A stretch of 64,000 bases of DNA, from the NCBI GenBank assembly GCA_963691655.1, contig OY829330.1:16588815-16652814 (forward strand), written 5' to 3'. The notes beneath the pieces are model-generated. The model searched no databases and was not told where the DNA came from. It was given only the letters and a program-made list of their open reading frames with translations. The translations under genes were made by a program, and so were the position numbers. The stretch comes from Toxonevra muliebris. Lineage: Eukaryota; Arthropoda; Insecta; Diptera; Pallopteridae. Below are positions 20,592 through 33,329 of the stretch, piece by piece (positions within the stretch are counted from its first letter, which is position 1; every line of letters begins with the position of its first letter).

Positions 20592-22584
20592 TGCACAAAA
20601 CAAAATTTTTATAATACCGTGGTTTACTATCATTATCACTATATTTTTTGTTTATACATTTATTGAAACCTAGATACTTTATTACTTATCATTTTGTATA
20701 GTTTTTATATTTAAAAAAATATCTAATTTTAATCCAATCTTACTAGCCGAATGGAAAACCTATCAAACGCCTGTGTTTGCTACGGCGACTTCTCTGCTTG
20801 TATGTTATAGACTAGCGATGTGCACTTCGACACATATGGGCAATAAACACATATGAGCTGATGCTATACTCATAAGGGCTAGACGAGGGGCAACGCTGTG
20901 CTAAGGGGAAGAGTAACTAGTATGAGAGAACAAATGTGATTTCTTTTGTGTATGTATAAGTATATGAATTTATTGATTTCGTCCCTGTAGAGAGTATGAA
21001 CGTGAATGCATAAGAAAATTTCGTACTTAGCTATACTTTACTCATGCTTTTTGGATTGATTTCATAAACCTAGTAATTGCGTTACCAGGAATAGAAAGAA
21101 TTTATCAATTACCTTTGTATTGTGGAACTTTTTAATTATATTATTAAATGCATATGTAATTTTCCTGCTTGGTTGTTACTTTGAGAGATCGAAAAAAGAG
21201 AAGCAGCAAACGCACTGCTGCGTGCTGATCAGGAATGCCAACTCTATATTCTAGATCAAATTAATAATTAACACAAAAAGTAAATATTTTTATTTACGAT
21301 TACAACTTTTATGCATGTATGTAATGTAAGTAAATACTTTTAACAAAAATTAAAGAATAATAAAAATAAAAAATTTATAAAAGGTTTTACACAAAAGATA
21401 TATACTTTTCATATCTACAAATTGACAAAAAATTGAAACTTTCAGTCGCCCACTAAAACGATCTCACTCCCCAATTCCCTACAACTAACTAAAATTGAAG
21501 TCGATTCCCAACAATTCGAGGAATTCCTTTTAAGTTGGCATTCCTACTGCCAATGCTCACATTTCTTCGGCGTTCTGGCAGTAGCCAGGGCGCTCTCAGT
21601 TATATTCACTCACTCTCCACATTAGTTTGGCCAAGTTAACAATTTATAGTTATTCGAGCTATTTTTGTTTTTTAAATTTTTTTTTCTATCTCACAAGATA
21701 TGTTTTATAAATTGAAAGCTGATTTACTTTTGATAATGGTAATATAAATGTGTAAATCGGACATATTTTGGTCGCTAAATTTAAAAGAAGAATGCGGGTT
21801 ATTTTAATATAACCTGGTCACTCTGCTTTACAATTGGTTAGGCCAGTGGCAGTTGCAAGGGGCTAAATGGGGCTATTTCCCACTCCCCCGCCCCTCCCCC
21901 GAAAAATTTTCAAATACATAAAATAGTAATATCTGATATAAAAATTCTAAATATATGGAAATTTTTAATATTTATGAACCCCCAGAAAATTTTTGTTTGT
22001 ATCCGCCACTGTTGTACTCTCTTCCTTATGTTCGTTTTTTGCACATATACATGTACATTTATATATGCTTTTGGCAAAACAACAACAATAATGTGTATGT
22101 GTACACACAATAAAACCACCACCGCTCGTCTTTAAATTTACACCCCGCTTCTAGCACCTTCTTACACATGACGTCGGCAGAGGGCAACTGAAGTGCACAT
22201 CCCTATTATAGACGATCTCCATACGTTTAATACCAATAAATAATTCTGCCACGAATAAATGTACACACACATTTTGTTTTCGTATGTACATATTTGTGCG
22301 ATTAAATTGATCGAAACATAAACAAACAAACTCCGCTAGTATTTTAATTTCTCCATCTCTCCTTCTCTTTGTTGTTTAGAGTAGCACAGTCATGCCACGC
22401 AGTAGTGCGAGCGAGAGGGGAACTGGACGTTACTGTTATCTTACATCTTACCTTACAGTTATTCTTACATTTTACACATTTGAAATTTTGCCCATACCGT
22501 GAGCTAAAATGTTTACACATCAAAAATTCTGTATTTGTGTTGCTCATCGTTGCTGTCTTTCATACATTTCAAGCTGCATTACTT
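20592..22584. other. AT-rich stretch without a supported gene
   Basis: I find no credible ORF, repeat border or RNA gene. The frames at 21910-22122 and 22344-22547 lack recognisable motifs. Confidence 0.5.
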
Positions 22585-24127
22585 GCTTAATCACGGGCCA
22601 ATCGGTCGGGTATGTTTGTAGGAAAGCCCAAACTGCTCTGAATATGATTGACTCTTGGTGTTGCTCAAACGGGCTATCGGTTAACCCTCTTAAAACTGGT
22701 GTTATTCTTTTCACCAGGAGAAGGAAAATTGATGGTCTCGTTTTACCAGTACTCCAAGGAATCACTATTTAGCTATCCCAAGAAGTGAAATATCTAGGAG
22801 TCATTCTAGATACCAAACTTCTTTGTTGAGCTAAAGGTATCGAAGGTATTGGCAGCTTTTTGTCAATGTAATGCTATTTTTGGCAAAACATGGGGCTTAT
22901 AACCTTATAAAGTCTTATGGCTTTATAAGGCTATGATTCGACCCATCATCACCTATGCATCCATAGTCTGGTGGAGCAGACTTAATGTTGACAGCGTTAG
23001 GAAAGCTCTTGCCAGACTTCAAAGGACTGTGGCCATTTGCTGTACAGGAGCTTTTCCTACAACACCTGGCCCATCCTTGTATGCATTGCTCAACTTACCA
23101 CCCCTTGATATTTTTGCTAAAGGAGAGGCTGTCAAGGCCATCTGTAGGCTTAAACGCAATGGGTATTGGTATGACACTTGCTGGGATATTGGTGACATTG
23201 TTGAAGGTACTGATATGGATCTAACAGTTCTATCAATGCCATCCGATACAATGCCAACAATTCCAGTTTTAAAACAGCGCTATACAATTCAAATTCCAGT
23301 GGCCCAAACTTGGCTTTTGCCGGGACCTGGGCCGGGAGTTGATTGTAAGCGTATTTTCACTGACGGCTCCAGAACAGAATTCGGTTCGGGTTCTGGGGTC
23401 TTTATTGAAAATGATGGAGTGCACCTTCACTTTTCCCTTGGGTTGTATGCTTCTGTTCTTCAAGCAGAAATTTTTGCAATCATCAAGGCAATGGACCATG
23501 TTATTGATAATGGTTGGAGAGAAAGGAGTATCTGTGTATTTAGTGACAGTCAGGCTGCACTTTAATCCTTGCTTAATCCTCTAACCACGTCTAAACTGGT
23601 CGTCTACAGCCATCAAGACCACCATTAATGAGTGGATCGACTTGACCCACAATCGTAAATGGGAGGACCTAAGGGGCTTTAGACAGACAAAGACCATGTT
23701 ACCTGTTATCTCGAAGCGTCTAACGGACTTTCTGTTATCACTTAACAGAAAGAGTTGTAGGCAGCTGGTGGGATTATATACAGGTCATTTCTCTTGGGCC
23801 AAACATTTGCATATGATTGGCCTGGGAGCTAGTGCCTTCTGTGCTTCCTGTGGTTTGGAGGAAGAATGTGAAGAGACGGCGGACCACTTTCTTAGTGTCT
23901 GCCCCGCTTTCTGCCAGATCAGAGTAAGCATATTTGGTACAGGAGTGTTGGGAGACGAACACCTGAGCTCTCTAACACCGCAGGATCTGCTAAGATTTAT
24001 TAACAAATCTGGTAGATTTAAAGAATAGCAAAAGGGAACACAGGATATAGTACAATGGACGTAAAACTTGTCTGAGTGCTGTATTCTTAAATACTTCTTT
24101 TGTCTGTTCCAACAAAAAAAAAAAAAC
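22585..24127 (+). mobile_element. LINE copy B (LOA-like), RT thumb to poly(A)
   Basis: It begins within the RT (GLSVNPLKTGVILFTRRRK, then VKYLGVILD after a stop), continues with FIRPIITYASIVWW-like thumb text (22933 on), the RNase H domain with the same catalytic blocks as copy A, and the C-terminal cysteine block (CASCGLEEECEETADHFLSVC). It ends in poly(A) at 24113-24126. It shares copy A's TAA stop after VFSDSQAAL (23563-23565). About 155 bp present in copy A (7001-7155), including the WVPGH box, are deleted here. Non-functional. Confidence 0.8.
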
Positions 24128-25810
24128 TTGGTAAGATATGTTTTCTCTTTACTATTTTCGATTGTATAAAAACTAAAGCAAAGCTATGAGAGAAGAAATC
24201 TATGCATTCCATGTTCAATTCATCTTTTCTTTATGATTTTTTTCATGACCGAATTCGTTTATGATAAAAGTCATGCATTCCTCATATTCCTTCAGGGCAA
24301 TGATATAACTCATACAACATGAACGGATGCAAAAAGCTTGGCCTTGGCCCTACAGGGGCTGTTGTGCCAATAATAGTAATAGCATTACCAACTGAATAAG
24401 AAAGTATAAATAAAATATTAAACTGTATGACTATAAGTAATTTTAAGTTTTCGAGATGGGTTAAAATGTCTGGGATGCGTAAAAAACTAAGTAAAAGTTG
24501 GGGCATTTTTTACCCTACCTAACCCTAAAGAGTTAACTAGGCAACAAAGAGTAAGATATACAAATTCAAACGACTCAATCATGTTGTCTTTATTTATCAT
24601 TATTTCTAAAAATAGACCATATAAAATTTTGAAATTGTGTTAGTGAAATCCAAAAATTTTGTTACTGTATTGGAGTTTCCATGTCTTTGTCTGGCAGGGC
24701 TGGCTTAAAATGAGTTAAAATTGCTCAAATCGACTAATTTTTATTTTTTTTCAAATGTTGTTTTCTGATGTATTTTGGTTGATACAGCAGTTTTCGAGGT
24801 ACATTATTTAGATAAATAGTAAACAAAAATTAACGCAATTTGTATTCTGGAGGTTCGAATCGTCCAATATTGAAAACAAGAGCTAACCTAGGAAAATGGC
24901 TAACGCCATTGGATTAACCCTCTAGTTCCCAGTCGTTTCTCTAGACAGCCTTCATCAAAACAAGTGTATTTGCCACCTTAATAGTTTTTTGTTGCTACAT
25001 TTTATCATTTCGTTTATGGAACTTAAAGTTTTTAAAAAAATGCATCAGTTATGAGTTAAGATGCGTACTGCAGACTTTAGCGACAGTCATGGTCAAAATT
25101 TTTTGAAAAACAGGAAAATTAATTATTCTGATAGAATTTGAGATAAAAAAAAATAAATAAATAATAAATACTAGCCAGATAAAAAAAAACTTGCTTATCT
25201 TATTATCTCCCATAATTTTCAACAAGGAATGTTTTTTACAAAGACAGTATATAGTTCTCTCAATGTTTTTTTTTCCATCGGCCATTATAAAAAACCTTAT
25301 TTTCAAGAGGAAGGGTACAAGATGGAGGAAAAGTGTTTATCCTAAAATTGTTTATCTCTTTGTGCTTAATAACTTTTCTTAAGACATCAAATTCGTATCT
25401 GTTAAGAAAAAAAAAATTTCTCAATACCCCCTGAAGACCCTATTTTCCGAGTTTAGGTCCATATTGTGGGAAAACTAGAGGTGAAGGAGAAAAACTGAGT
25501 ACGCAGTCGTTATCAGCGACCCAAAATTACTATAAAATCATGCGCATTGGACAAAAGTTGAAATTTTGTTGTACGGTGTTGTAGCTCGCGAACCATGTTA
25601 TTCTTCCTTTATGTGATTTATAATCTAAATGCCGATTACTAACTTATTACACCACGTGACACAATTATCTTAAGTCTATCGTACAATTTTATTTAAAGTA
25701 ATTCTGAGCATATAATAACTTATATTTTACTTGTGTAGGAGGAAGACGTTATTATTGATCGACTCAAAAACGAAACAGCCAAGTTAATTTTACCAATGTC
25801 GAGTCAAACG
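24128..25810. other. AT-rich stretch, no supported feature
   Basis: Only short low-complexity frames are present (24282-24506, 25049-25382). I see no element borders or conserved motifs. Confidence 0.5.
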
Positions 25811-28175
25811 TTATACCAAAGAATAAACAATACATAGAAGGCGCATCACTCAAAATTTTTTCGAAAATGTGTTGCTTTCGTTTCGGGTGCGGACGGTCGC
25901 AGTAAGGAAGCGAACCACTCATTTATTTTTCTTTTACTTTCTCCTATGCACTCTCATGGTGTTTTTTTTTTGTCTTATAATATGTTCACATGGCGGCTGA
26001 AAATTTGATTTTGGTGCCCAAAATCGATTTTGGCTGAAAATAACTTGAAAATTGAATTTTCGTCATAGAACAATTGTCAAACGGAAATCTGATTTTCAGC
26101 CGATTTTCAACGAAAAACGATTTTTGGCTATGATTTTTCTCCTTGCAACTCTGTGTTTCTTAGTGGATTGAGAGAATGCTACTACAATATTCCAACTATT
26201 ACAATATGTAGTACTTTTTTTGGCATTTGCCAAACATGATGACATTAGTAATTTGTAAAAAGTGTGTGAAAAGTAAATGTTTTCAAAAAAATGAAAATAA
26301 AAATTGACAGATGAAAAATCAAATGCAGTCTGCACGACTTTTAAAATATATAGGTGCACTTTCTTTTTTTACGATGTTGCCGAATTTCAATATTATTGTT
26401 CTACCTTAATTTAATTTGCATTTGGATAACATTGATTTTTATTTTATTTATTGATGGTCGTCGCAAAATTTTTTTTGGTAATATTTTTTTATTTTCCAAA
26501 ATAGCACTGGCTAAATTTTACCAAAAGAGATTTTCATGAACCGAACTTTTTTGATTTATACTTACTTATAAATTTTAGCACCGTTAAGAAGGGATTAGAA
26601 TTTTGTATAGTTGAAACCAGTTGGTGTTCAAAATTTAATATAATAAAAAAAAAAAACATTTATTATAAAAAGTTTTTAAGATTTAAAATTTAAGAGATCT
26701 GAATTTTACAACACAGGTTTACAAATATCGGTAATAATTTTGACCCAAGAAGACAACATATGTTTTTACGGCAATTTTAGAACAAAAACACTTTCTCTAA
26801 AATATATTGAAAATATTATGTAAAAGAAAAAAAAAAGTTACCTCATTTTTCTATAAAAAAGTTCGAACTAAGTATACATACATACATGCGATCCTAGTTC
26901 ATCTACTTTTAGAATTAAATGGATTTCAGCACATTTTTGATACAAACATTTAGTACTGCTCTTCATATTTGATTTATTTATTTATTTAGAAAAATAATAT
27001 TTAGTACATAAGATAAACATCTTTTCGTACAATAGTCAAATTAAATAAAAAGTAATTAATTGAATTATTAATTAACTCTATTTCATGATAAACTTATAAC
27101 TAAACATAGAATGATATGAAATATATGTAAGTATTTGGTTTTTTATTTATTTATTTTTTTTTACTTTTTTATCTATTGTCTTTAACGGCTGGAGTAATAT
27201 TGAAAAATTGAATGCTTAAAATTGCTTCTGTTAGTTATATGATGCAAGCAATTAGGCAGTGAATTCCACAGCCTAATGGTGTTAGTGAAAAAAAGCCTTG
27301 ACGAATGTAAATATTTGAATTTAGGAATAATTAAACAACTTATTCGTTTGGACTGGCTAAATTGCAACTTATCAAACATATATTTTGGAGTCTCAGTCAC
27401 CATAACCTTGTGCAAATAAATTTAGTTCCTAGTTAGATATTCCATTAAATTGCAACCTAATAATTGTTTTCTCCAGGTTCTCCGAGTTCAGCATAGGTAA
27501 TTATAGGAAGAATTAATTGTATTACTATTTTAGCTATTTTCCAAATAAAATGGCAATTTGTGGCCTCAAACTACTGAAAATGTCCGATTTATTTTGGTTT
27601 TCGATGAATAAAAAAACATGAAGTAAACCCAGGCACAAGGAAACAAATTTTTGTTGTGTTTTGTTGAATCCAGCTTTCTAAAAGTCCATGACCTATGACA
27701 ACAAAAAATTACATGAGGTTAAAGCTTGACTATTTTTCTAAATGGATAGTTATCAAGTTTTATTCATTTGCTACACTTTACATTTTTTTTTTTGTAATTT
27801 GGAAAAAAAAAATACTGAAAATTGTTATAAAGACTCCAAAATTTGTCAAAAATGTGCTGAAATCCATTTATTTAAAAAGTAGATGAGCTGGAGCCGAAAT
27901 AGCTTTTTACATATAGATATAGTTTGAACTCTTTTACGGGAAACTGCGTTAATTTTTTTATTTCTTTTGGTATACAAAACGCTAAATTCTATCTCATTAA
28001 GCAAAGCCAGCAGCAAAGAGAACAACATAATTTCAACCACTCTTTGCTTTTATGAGAAAAAACCCAACATTCAGTGTAAACTGGAGCCAGTTATGGCTAC
28101 ATAGAACAAAATTTTTGTGCCAAAAAATTTGTACGTGATGCGCCTTCTATGTATTGTATATTCTTTGGTTATACA
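25811..28175. repeat. Two nested inverted-repeat pairs
   Basis: Outer pair: 25811-25850 and 28133-28173 (CATAGAAGGCGCATCAC and its complement; ~36 of 38 match). Inner pair: 26899-26944 and 27845-27890 (GGATTTCAGCACATTTTTGA; ~42 of 46 match). A LINE fragment sits between the inner arms. This is consistent with a decayed fold-back or TIR element interrupted by a LINE. The spacing is asymmetric (about 1050 versus 245 bp). Confidence 0.6.
26968..27420 (-). pseudogene. 3' end of a LINE ORF2 with TAAA tail, minus strand
   Basis: The frame 27182-27415 reads RLFFTNTIRLWNSLPNCL, a typical C-terminal motif of CR1/Jockey-type LINEs. The 3' side ends in an (ATTT)n run at 26968-26983, the complement of a TAAA tail as at 431-452. 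It is severely 5'-truncated near 27420. Confidence 0.65.
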
Positions 28176-28445
28176 TAAGGCTCTCAGATGAGAATTTCGT
28201 CGATTGGGGAATTTGAAAAAAAAAAAAATAAAATGAGTCCCTTCTGCACTCGTCACTTAATATGATAACATACTGTAAAGATGCTCTAGCCTGGGTATCA
28301 CTCGCCGAGTGCAGGGTTCGAGGCTACAGAAATTTATTTGACCGGGACCGGGGCGAACTACCTTCAATTTACGAACACTACACAACACTCACTTGGGGAT
28401 CTTTCCCTTCTATTTTATTTAATTTCACTTTTTATTCTACCTCAA

Positions 28446-28822
28446 GGCGTGGCTTTGTGGTTCCTGCTAGTGCGTGGCACTAGGGAGCACCTACTTACAA
28501 TATATATATAAATTCCGCTGGACGATGGCGTGGCCTATCGCTCGAATCCCCTCTAGTTCGTGGCACAGAGGAGCGTCGAGCTGAATCCGGCAAATGGACA
28601 CTTTAGTGCATAGCACTAAAAGGTGACGAACAAAAAAAGAACACAAACTCACTTCGTTTTAAATTTTCTCTTTTGTTTATTTGTTTTTTTTTTGAAAAAT
28701 GTAATTTTTTTATTTTATTTAATTTTAATTTATTTATTTGTCTTTCATATATATAACCTGTGGGGTGGACGGCGTGGCCTATCCCGATGATCCTCCTGGT
28801 GCGTGGCACAAAGGAGCGTCGA
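28446..28822 (+). repeat. Dispersed palindromic units GGCGTGGC...TGCGTGGCAC
   Basis: Three units share GGCGTGGCYT, then a small palindrome built on GTGCGTGGCAC, then AGGAGC: 28446-28490 (CTAGTGCGTGGCACTAG perfect palindrome), 28528-28575 and 28771-28817. A fourth palindrome without the leader, TTTAGTGCATAGCACTAAA, lies at 28602-28620. The flanking 28176-29440 shows no supported gene. Confidence 0.55.
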
Positions 28823-29442
28823 TGTCCAAAAAAATGGCTTCCCCAGTCAGTTTTCGTTCCCTTCACTGTTCCGTCACGAGACACTCACCTGAATATACGT
28901 CTGCTTGCTGCTGCTGTTGATCGCCGAAAGAGAAAGAGTTTTCTTCGTTCGCCGCCATCTGCTTGTGGTTTCGTTGTCTTTTCTTCGTTAAGTTCTAAAC
29001 ATGGCGTCATTCAGCTAGATGAGTGTGTTCACCACTCGACTATTAATTTATGCAATTGAAGGGTTGCATTTTCGTTTTAATTTAGAATTCTTCTTAGACT
29101 TAGCAAATTTTACATAAAATAAAAATGACCCTTCTAGGCAAATAATAAAAAAGAACTTAACACTTAAAGAATAACAAATTAATAATTCAAAAAGAAAATA
29201 ATAAAGTAAAATAAGCAATTTATGATAATATAAAAAGACTCCACTGGTGAGACGCAAACGAGGGGGTGGGCCGACTTGCATCCTCACAATACTTTACGCA
29301 TTGTTGTTTACTTCATTATAAAAGTTTTCGTTTTTATGTTCCAAAAAGTGCAACCATGGATTTTTTTAAATTTTTCACCTTCTCTTTCAGTGCAATGTTG
29401 ATATTATTTTACAATTTTAATTAGGAAAGAATAAACCATATA

Positions 29443-30299
29443 CACCTTGATCAAAAAGTTCCCGGAATAACCACCGTGTGGCGCTCCCATCGTTCCGATT
29501 TGAGTTCTGTTTTTTTTTTGTTAAGTTGGTACATCTGTTGTTGATATTCCCTTTAAATCTTAGCGTCATAGCTTGAAATTTGTGTGTGTTGGCGATTTTT
29601 TACATTTTTATTAAATTGTATTGTATTAAATTTTGCGTAAAAAACGAATTTAATGGTGCGCGAACGTTGGAAATGTTAGAAAAGTGTTTCGACAGCGATT
29701 CTCTAAAGAAATCGGTCGTTTACCAGTGGCACGAGCGGTTCGAAAATAGTCGTGAGTCAATCGAAGATGATGAACGCAGTGGCAGACCATCGACATCGAA
29801 AACCGACGAAAACGTTGATAAAGTAAAAGAAATTTTGTTCAATAACTGCAAATTAACCATCAGAGGCGTTTGCGTGAAGCAATTTGCCGAAAGAGACCAG
29901 AATTGTTGACAGAAAACTCGTGGATTTTGCACCATGATTACGCACTGTCGCAAAGTGCCATCATTATTCATAATTTTTTTACGAAAAATGCAACAAATAC
30001 CATCCAACAGCCACCGAATTCACCTGATTTGGCTCACGGTGACTTCTTTCTGTTTTATCGAGTTGAAAAACCATTACGGGGAACGCGTTTTAGCAGCCGA
30101 GAGAAAGTAATAATAGAAAAATCGGAGGAAGCGCGGACATATCGAAAACCGAATATAAAAAATGTTTCGAGGATTGGATCAAGCGCTGGCATATATTGCA
30201 GTCAATGGGGATTACTATGAAGGGGGCAATATAGATTTGGATGAATAAACTTGTATTTTTAATTTTCTGAGTAAGTTCCGGAAACTTTTTGATCAAGGG
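29443..30299 (+). mobile_element. Deleted mariner element with TA duplication
   Basis: The ends CACCTTGATCAAAAAGTT and (inverted) CCCTTGATCAAAAAGTT are flanked by TA at 29441-29442 and 30300-30301. Inside, only the first and last thirds of a mariner transposase remain (see next entry). At 857 bp it is shorter than the ~1.3 kb of an intact mariner. Confidence 0.85.
29580..30248 (+). pseudogene. Mariner transposase with central deletion
   Basis: The N-terminal part carries the helix-turn-helix region and the signature ESIEDDERSGRPSTSKTDEN. It is joined near 29866-29880 to the C-terminal catalytic part (RKRPELLTENSWILHHDYA, then PPNSPDLAHGDFFLF). The first catalytic Asp region (TGDE) is deleted. 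The second and third (HHD; GDFFLF) survive. The protein ends GGNIDLDE before TAA at 30246-30248. At least two frame changes occur. Non-functional. Confidence 0.85.
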
Positions 30300-31184
30300 T
30301 ATGGCTTATAAACTCAAAAAAACTATGCAGTAATAATACAATAATTGTAAAACAATTTTTGATATGTTCCACTATTCCATTGATATATAAGTATATTCCA
30401 AAACCGTTTTTAATATAGAAATTGCGTGTTGCATGCTTTTGAGCTTAAAGTAACATATATAATAAAACTCACATATATTGTACTATGAAACCGAAGTGAC
30501 ATTTGATTTTAATTTCTATCAATTCACTCGACTATAAATCACACCGGAAATCGCGCGATTTTTTTAAAATATTTTAATTTTTTCTTTATTTTTGTAAAAA
30601 TCTTTATCAGTCTGAATCAATAACTACATATCTATATATATAAAATAGAGCTCTGTCAAATGTTTAGTCCTAATAGGTTTCTATATTTCGCAACGTATTG
30701 TGAAATTTACTATGTAATTGCTTTTGACATTTGTCGAGTTAAGTGGATATTTATTTTAAGTTAATTTCAAATAGTTTCTTTATTATAGACCATTATTTGG
30801 ACCAAAGTCAGCTTTTTTTATAAAATTTAGCTACTTAATACAAAATGCTGCTTAAATTATAAGAGGTACATACAAATTATGTACAGAAAGATTATAGATC
30901 TTATCATTCGCTAAAATAAAGTCAGTGGTGGCATATATCTAAAGTTAATACTTTACCTGTAAAATGCATTTTTATATTAAAAATTTGTTCCCCTTACATT
31001 TGTTATTGTAAATATTTATGTTTTTCCTAGAATCAAAACCAAAGATTTTTTTACTTCGCTCGCTGTGATTTCCACCACACAAACACAAAGCAGAAAAGAA
31101 GGCGTATGAGCTTTGCGTTTGAAATTCTTTTTCATTTGCATGAATGTAACTACATATTACTAATTTGATCACAGCATTTCATAG

Positions 31185-31515
31185 TGGCTTGTGGATGGGT
31201 TGGTTAGAAGGGAAGGTAAAGTAGTGGATGTAGGAAAGAGTTGTGGAATAGTGAGTTTAAATCCCACTTCAAGCGGGGACCAAATAACTATTTTTTTTTT
31301 ATCGGTGTGGTGGAAAAAAATAAATATACAACAAAAAACAAATACCGACAAAAGTGAATATAAAACATGCCAACACACAAAAGGCATTATTGTTTTTATT
31401 ATTATAGTGAGTTAAAAAGGAGAGTAAAGTTGTGGTTGTGCAAAAAAATTGTGAGTTTTTTTTGGTGTCATGAGTTCGAATCCACTACAGGTGAACCCAC
31501 CAAGTGATTCTTTTT
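31185..31515 (+). repeat. Two tRNA-like (SINE-type) segments
   Basis: Two stretches contain B-box-like sequences, GAGTTTAAATCCCAC (near 31255-31270) and GAGTTCGAATCCAC (near 31470-31485). Each is followed within ~20 nt by ...CCA. Candidate A-box text precedes the first (TGGATGGGTTGG, near 31192). They do not fold into clean tRNAs, so SINE or tRNA-pseudogene origin is likelier than functional tRNA genes. Confidence 0.4.
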
Positions 31516-32215
31516 TTTTATACAAATAATTAATTTTTTTATACTATCATATAAAACTGTAACTTGATTTTATGGACATATGCCCATGTATAACTCAGAT
31601 AATTTTCGGGTATATCTACACAATCAGAGATTTGGTACAAGGATGTTAATTGGCAATGTAATGGCGCATGGACATGGGAACATGTCATCTCCTATATAAT
31701 CTGAGTTTTAGCTATGGAATATCTCAGTATTTATTTGTGGCACGTCTCTAAAAAACGTTATTTGTCAACGGCATTCTATGAAAAAATATGGATAGGCGTG
31801 GCCTTTTCCCTTCAACTTTAATGCTTTTATATATATTTCTTAGAAACTATTTTTAGTTCAGTACTAAGATTTGGAATGATAATATGATTTGTCAATGGAA
31901 TTCGGTGGGTAAAGTATGGGTAGACGTGAGTTAGTGACTGTTCCATCTCGGTTTTTAAGGTATATTTACTAAATTATTTGTGGTTAGAGAGCTTTGATTG
32001 CCAATGGAAAATGCTAGAAAAAAATGAATGGAATAAGTAAAATATGCGTGACACCTCCCATGCAAAGAAAATGTTTGAAACTGTATTCCTGAGAAACCAT
32101 TGCAAAGAACACACTGGCAGTTTGTGTGTAAAGGCGGATGGTTAGTAGTAGTTGTTGGGAAGTAAGTGGAAGTGTTTTGGCATACAAAGGAAATGCTTCA
32201 AAAGGTATATATGTA

Positions 32216-32458
32216 TCCTCTGCCTTATTTTGCTAAGGCCCTACCATCAGTTTTTCAGTATAAAGTTTTCGATGGATTATGATAAAAAATGTGCCCTGTA
32301 CCGAACATTTTAGAAACCTACACTGAAAACTTGCAATCTTTTCTTTTAGTTTAAATTACAAATTCTCGAAACAGTACTCCAAATACAAAAATGTTTTTTG
32401 CTTCCCCTTGTATAATTTGAAAAACGCGTGTTAGGGCTTTAGCAAATTAAGGCAGCGA
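32216..32458. mobile_element. TA-type MITE, copy 1 (inside the Helitron)
   Basis: The terminal repeats are CTGCCTTATTTTGCTAAGG and (inverted) CTGCCTTAATTTGCTAAAG, flanked by TA (32214-32215, 32459-32460). A second copy lies at 48108-48344, alignable along the full length at roughly 80% identity. No coding capacity. Its presence inside the Helitron postdates, or was captured by, that element. Confidence 0.7.
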
Positions 32459-33127
32459 TATGGGGAACCATAATAAGGCAAGCAATCAAAATTTAGTTGT
32501 AAAGGATGTATGATGATAGTTATTAGAGAGCCATAGTAAGAAAGATGGTGAAGGTTTGTATGTTAAGATGGGATGTTGATAGCAATAACTGAGAAGAATG
32601 TTGACACCATTAAACACGTGGAAGTGGAACTACTCATGTAAATGATATGAATGATTAGTGCAATGATTCGATTTTGATCGGAGACTGGCACGCTCATATA
32701 GATATATCTCTTGCAAAAGTTTTAGTTGTTGTAATTTTTGCATTACCCCTACTTTGCCAGGTCTGGACAACGAAGCTGGGCGAAGCCCAGCTAGTATCCT
32801 ATAATATTAAATATTTTACGTGCAAAATATTATTATGAGTTACATGTCTATTCTGTCGAAAGTAAGTATATTATAAGCAATTGCTTATACCCACAAAATG
32901 GTACGACCGAGAATGTAGCGTCAATTAAATAATAATGATAATCAGCTTCAATATAGTTCTTCTTCATATTCGCAATTGTCACTGAAATCAAAAGCGTATA
33001 TACCACTGACACGATGCTAAGCCAAATTTTTGGCGACACATTCTAAACGTAATGCTAACTAAAAGTTACTGATTTTTAATCAAAACATGATTTTCATTAT
33101 TGAAAACAAAATATAACAAGAAATAAA

Positions 33128-33315
33128 TGTTGGGCCTTATGGCCGCTTCTAAGGCGGTCATAAAGCCAAAAAAATGAGGAGTTGCGACCACTTCTACATT
33201 GGCCGTTATGACCGTTTTCGGGGCAGTCATAGCACCTAAAATGATTTTGGGCGTTATGGCCATTCCTAGGGCGGTCATAACACCCAAAATTTTTTTGGGC
33301 GTTATGTCCGGGCAC
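33128..33315. repeat. Array of ~40-bp imperfect palindromes
   Basis: Three successive hairpin units follow the pattern GGGCGTTATGGCC...GGCGGTCATAACACCC: 33131-33168, 33200-33236 and 33247-33285. A half unit lies at 33296-33315. Each can fold on itself, and halves of neighbouring units can also pair. Confidence 0.65.
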
Positions 33316-33329
33316 CAAATTTTCCTTCA

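Larger units (their letters stand above)
30631..32794 (+). mobile_element. Non-autonomous Helitron
   Basis: The 5' end TCTATATATATAAAATAGAG is preceded by A. The 3' end has a 7-bp GC-rich hairpin, GCTGGGC-GAA-GCCCAGC (32775-32791), running into CTAG (32791-32794) followed by T. This is the classic Helitron layout: 5' TC, 3' hairpin plus CTRR, insertion between A and T, no target duplication. No Rep/helicase ORF is present. A 243-bp MITE and tRNA-like segments lie inside it. Confidence 0.7.

Noticed and set aside
28262..28320. tRNA-like text with GGGTTCGAGGC
   Set aside because: B-box resemblance only; no cloverleaf or A box.
33128..33315. CRISPR-like array
   Set aside because: Units are palindromic and irregularly spaced without unique spacers, in eukaryotic DNA.
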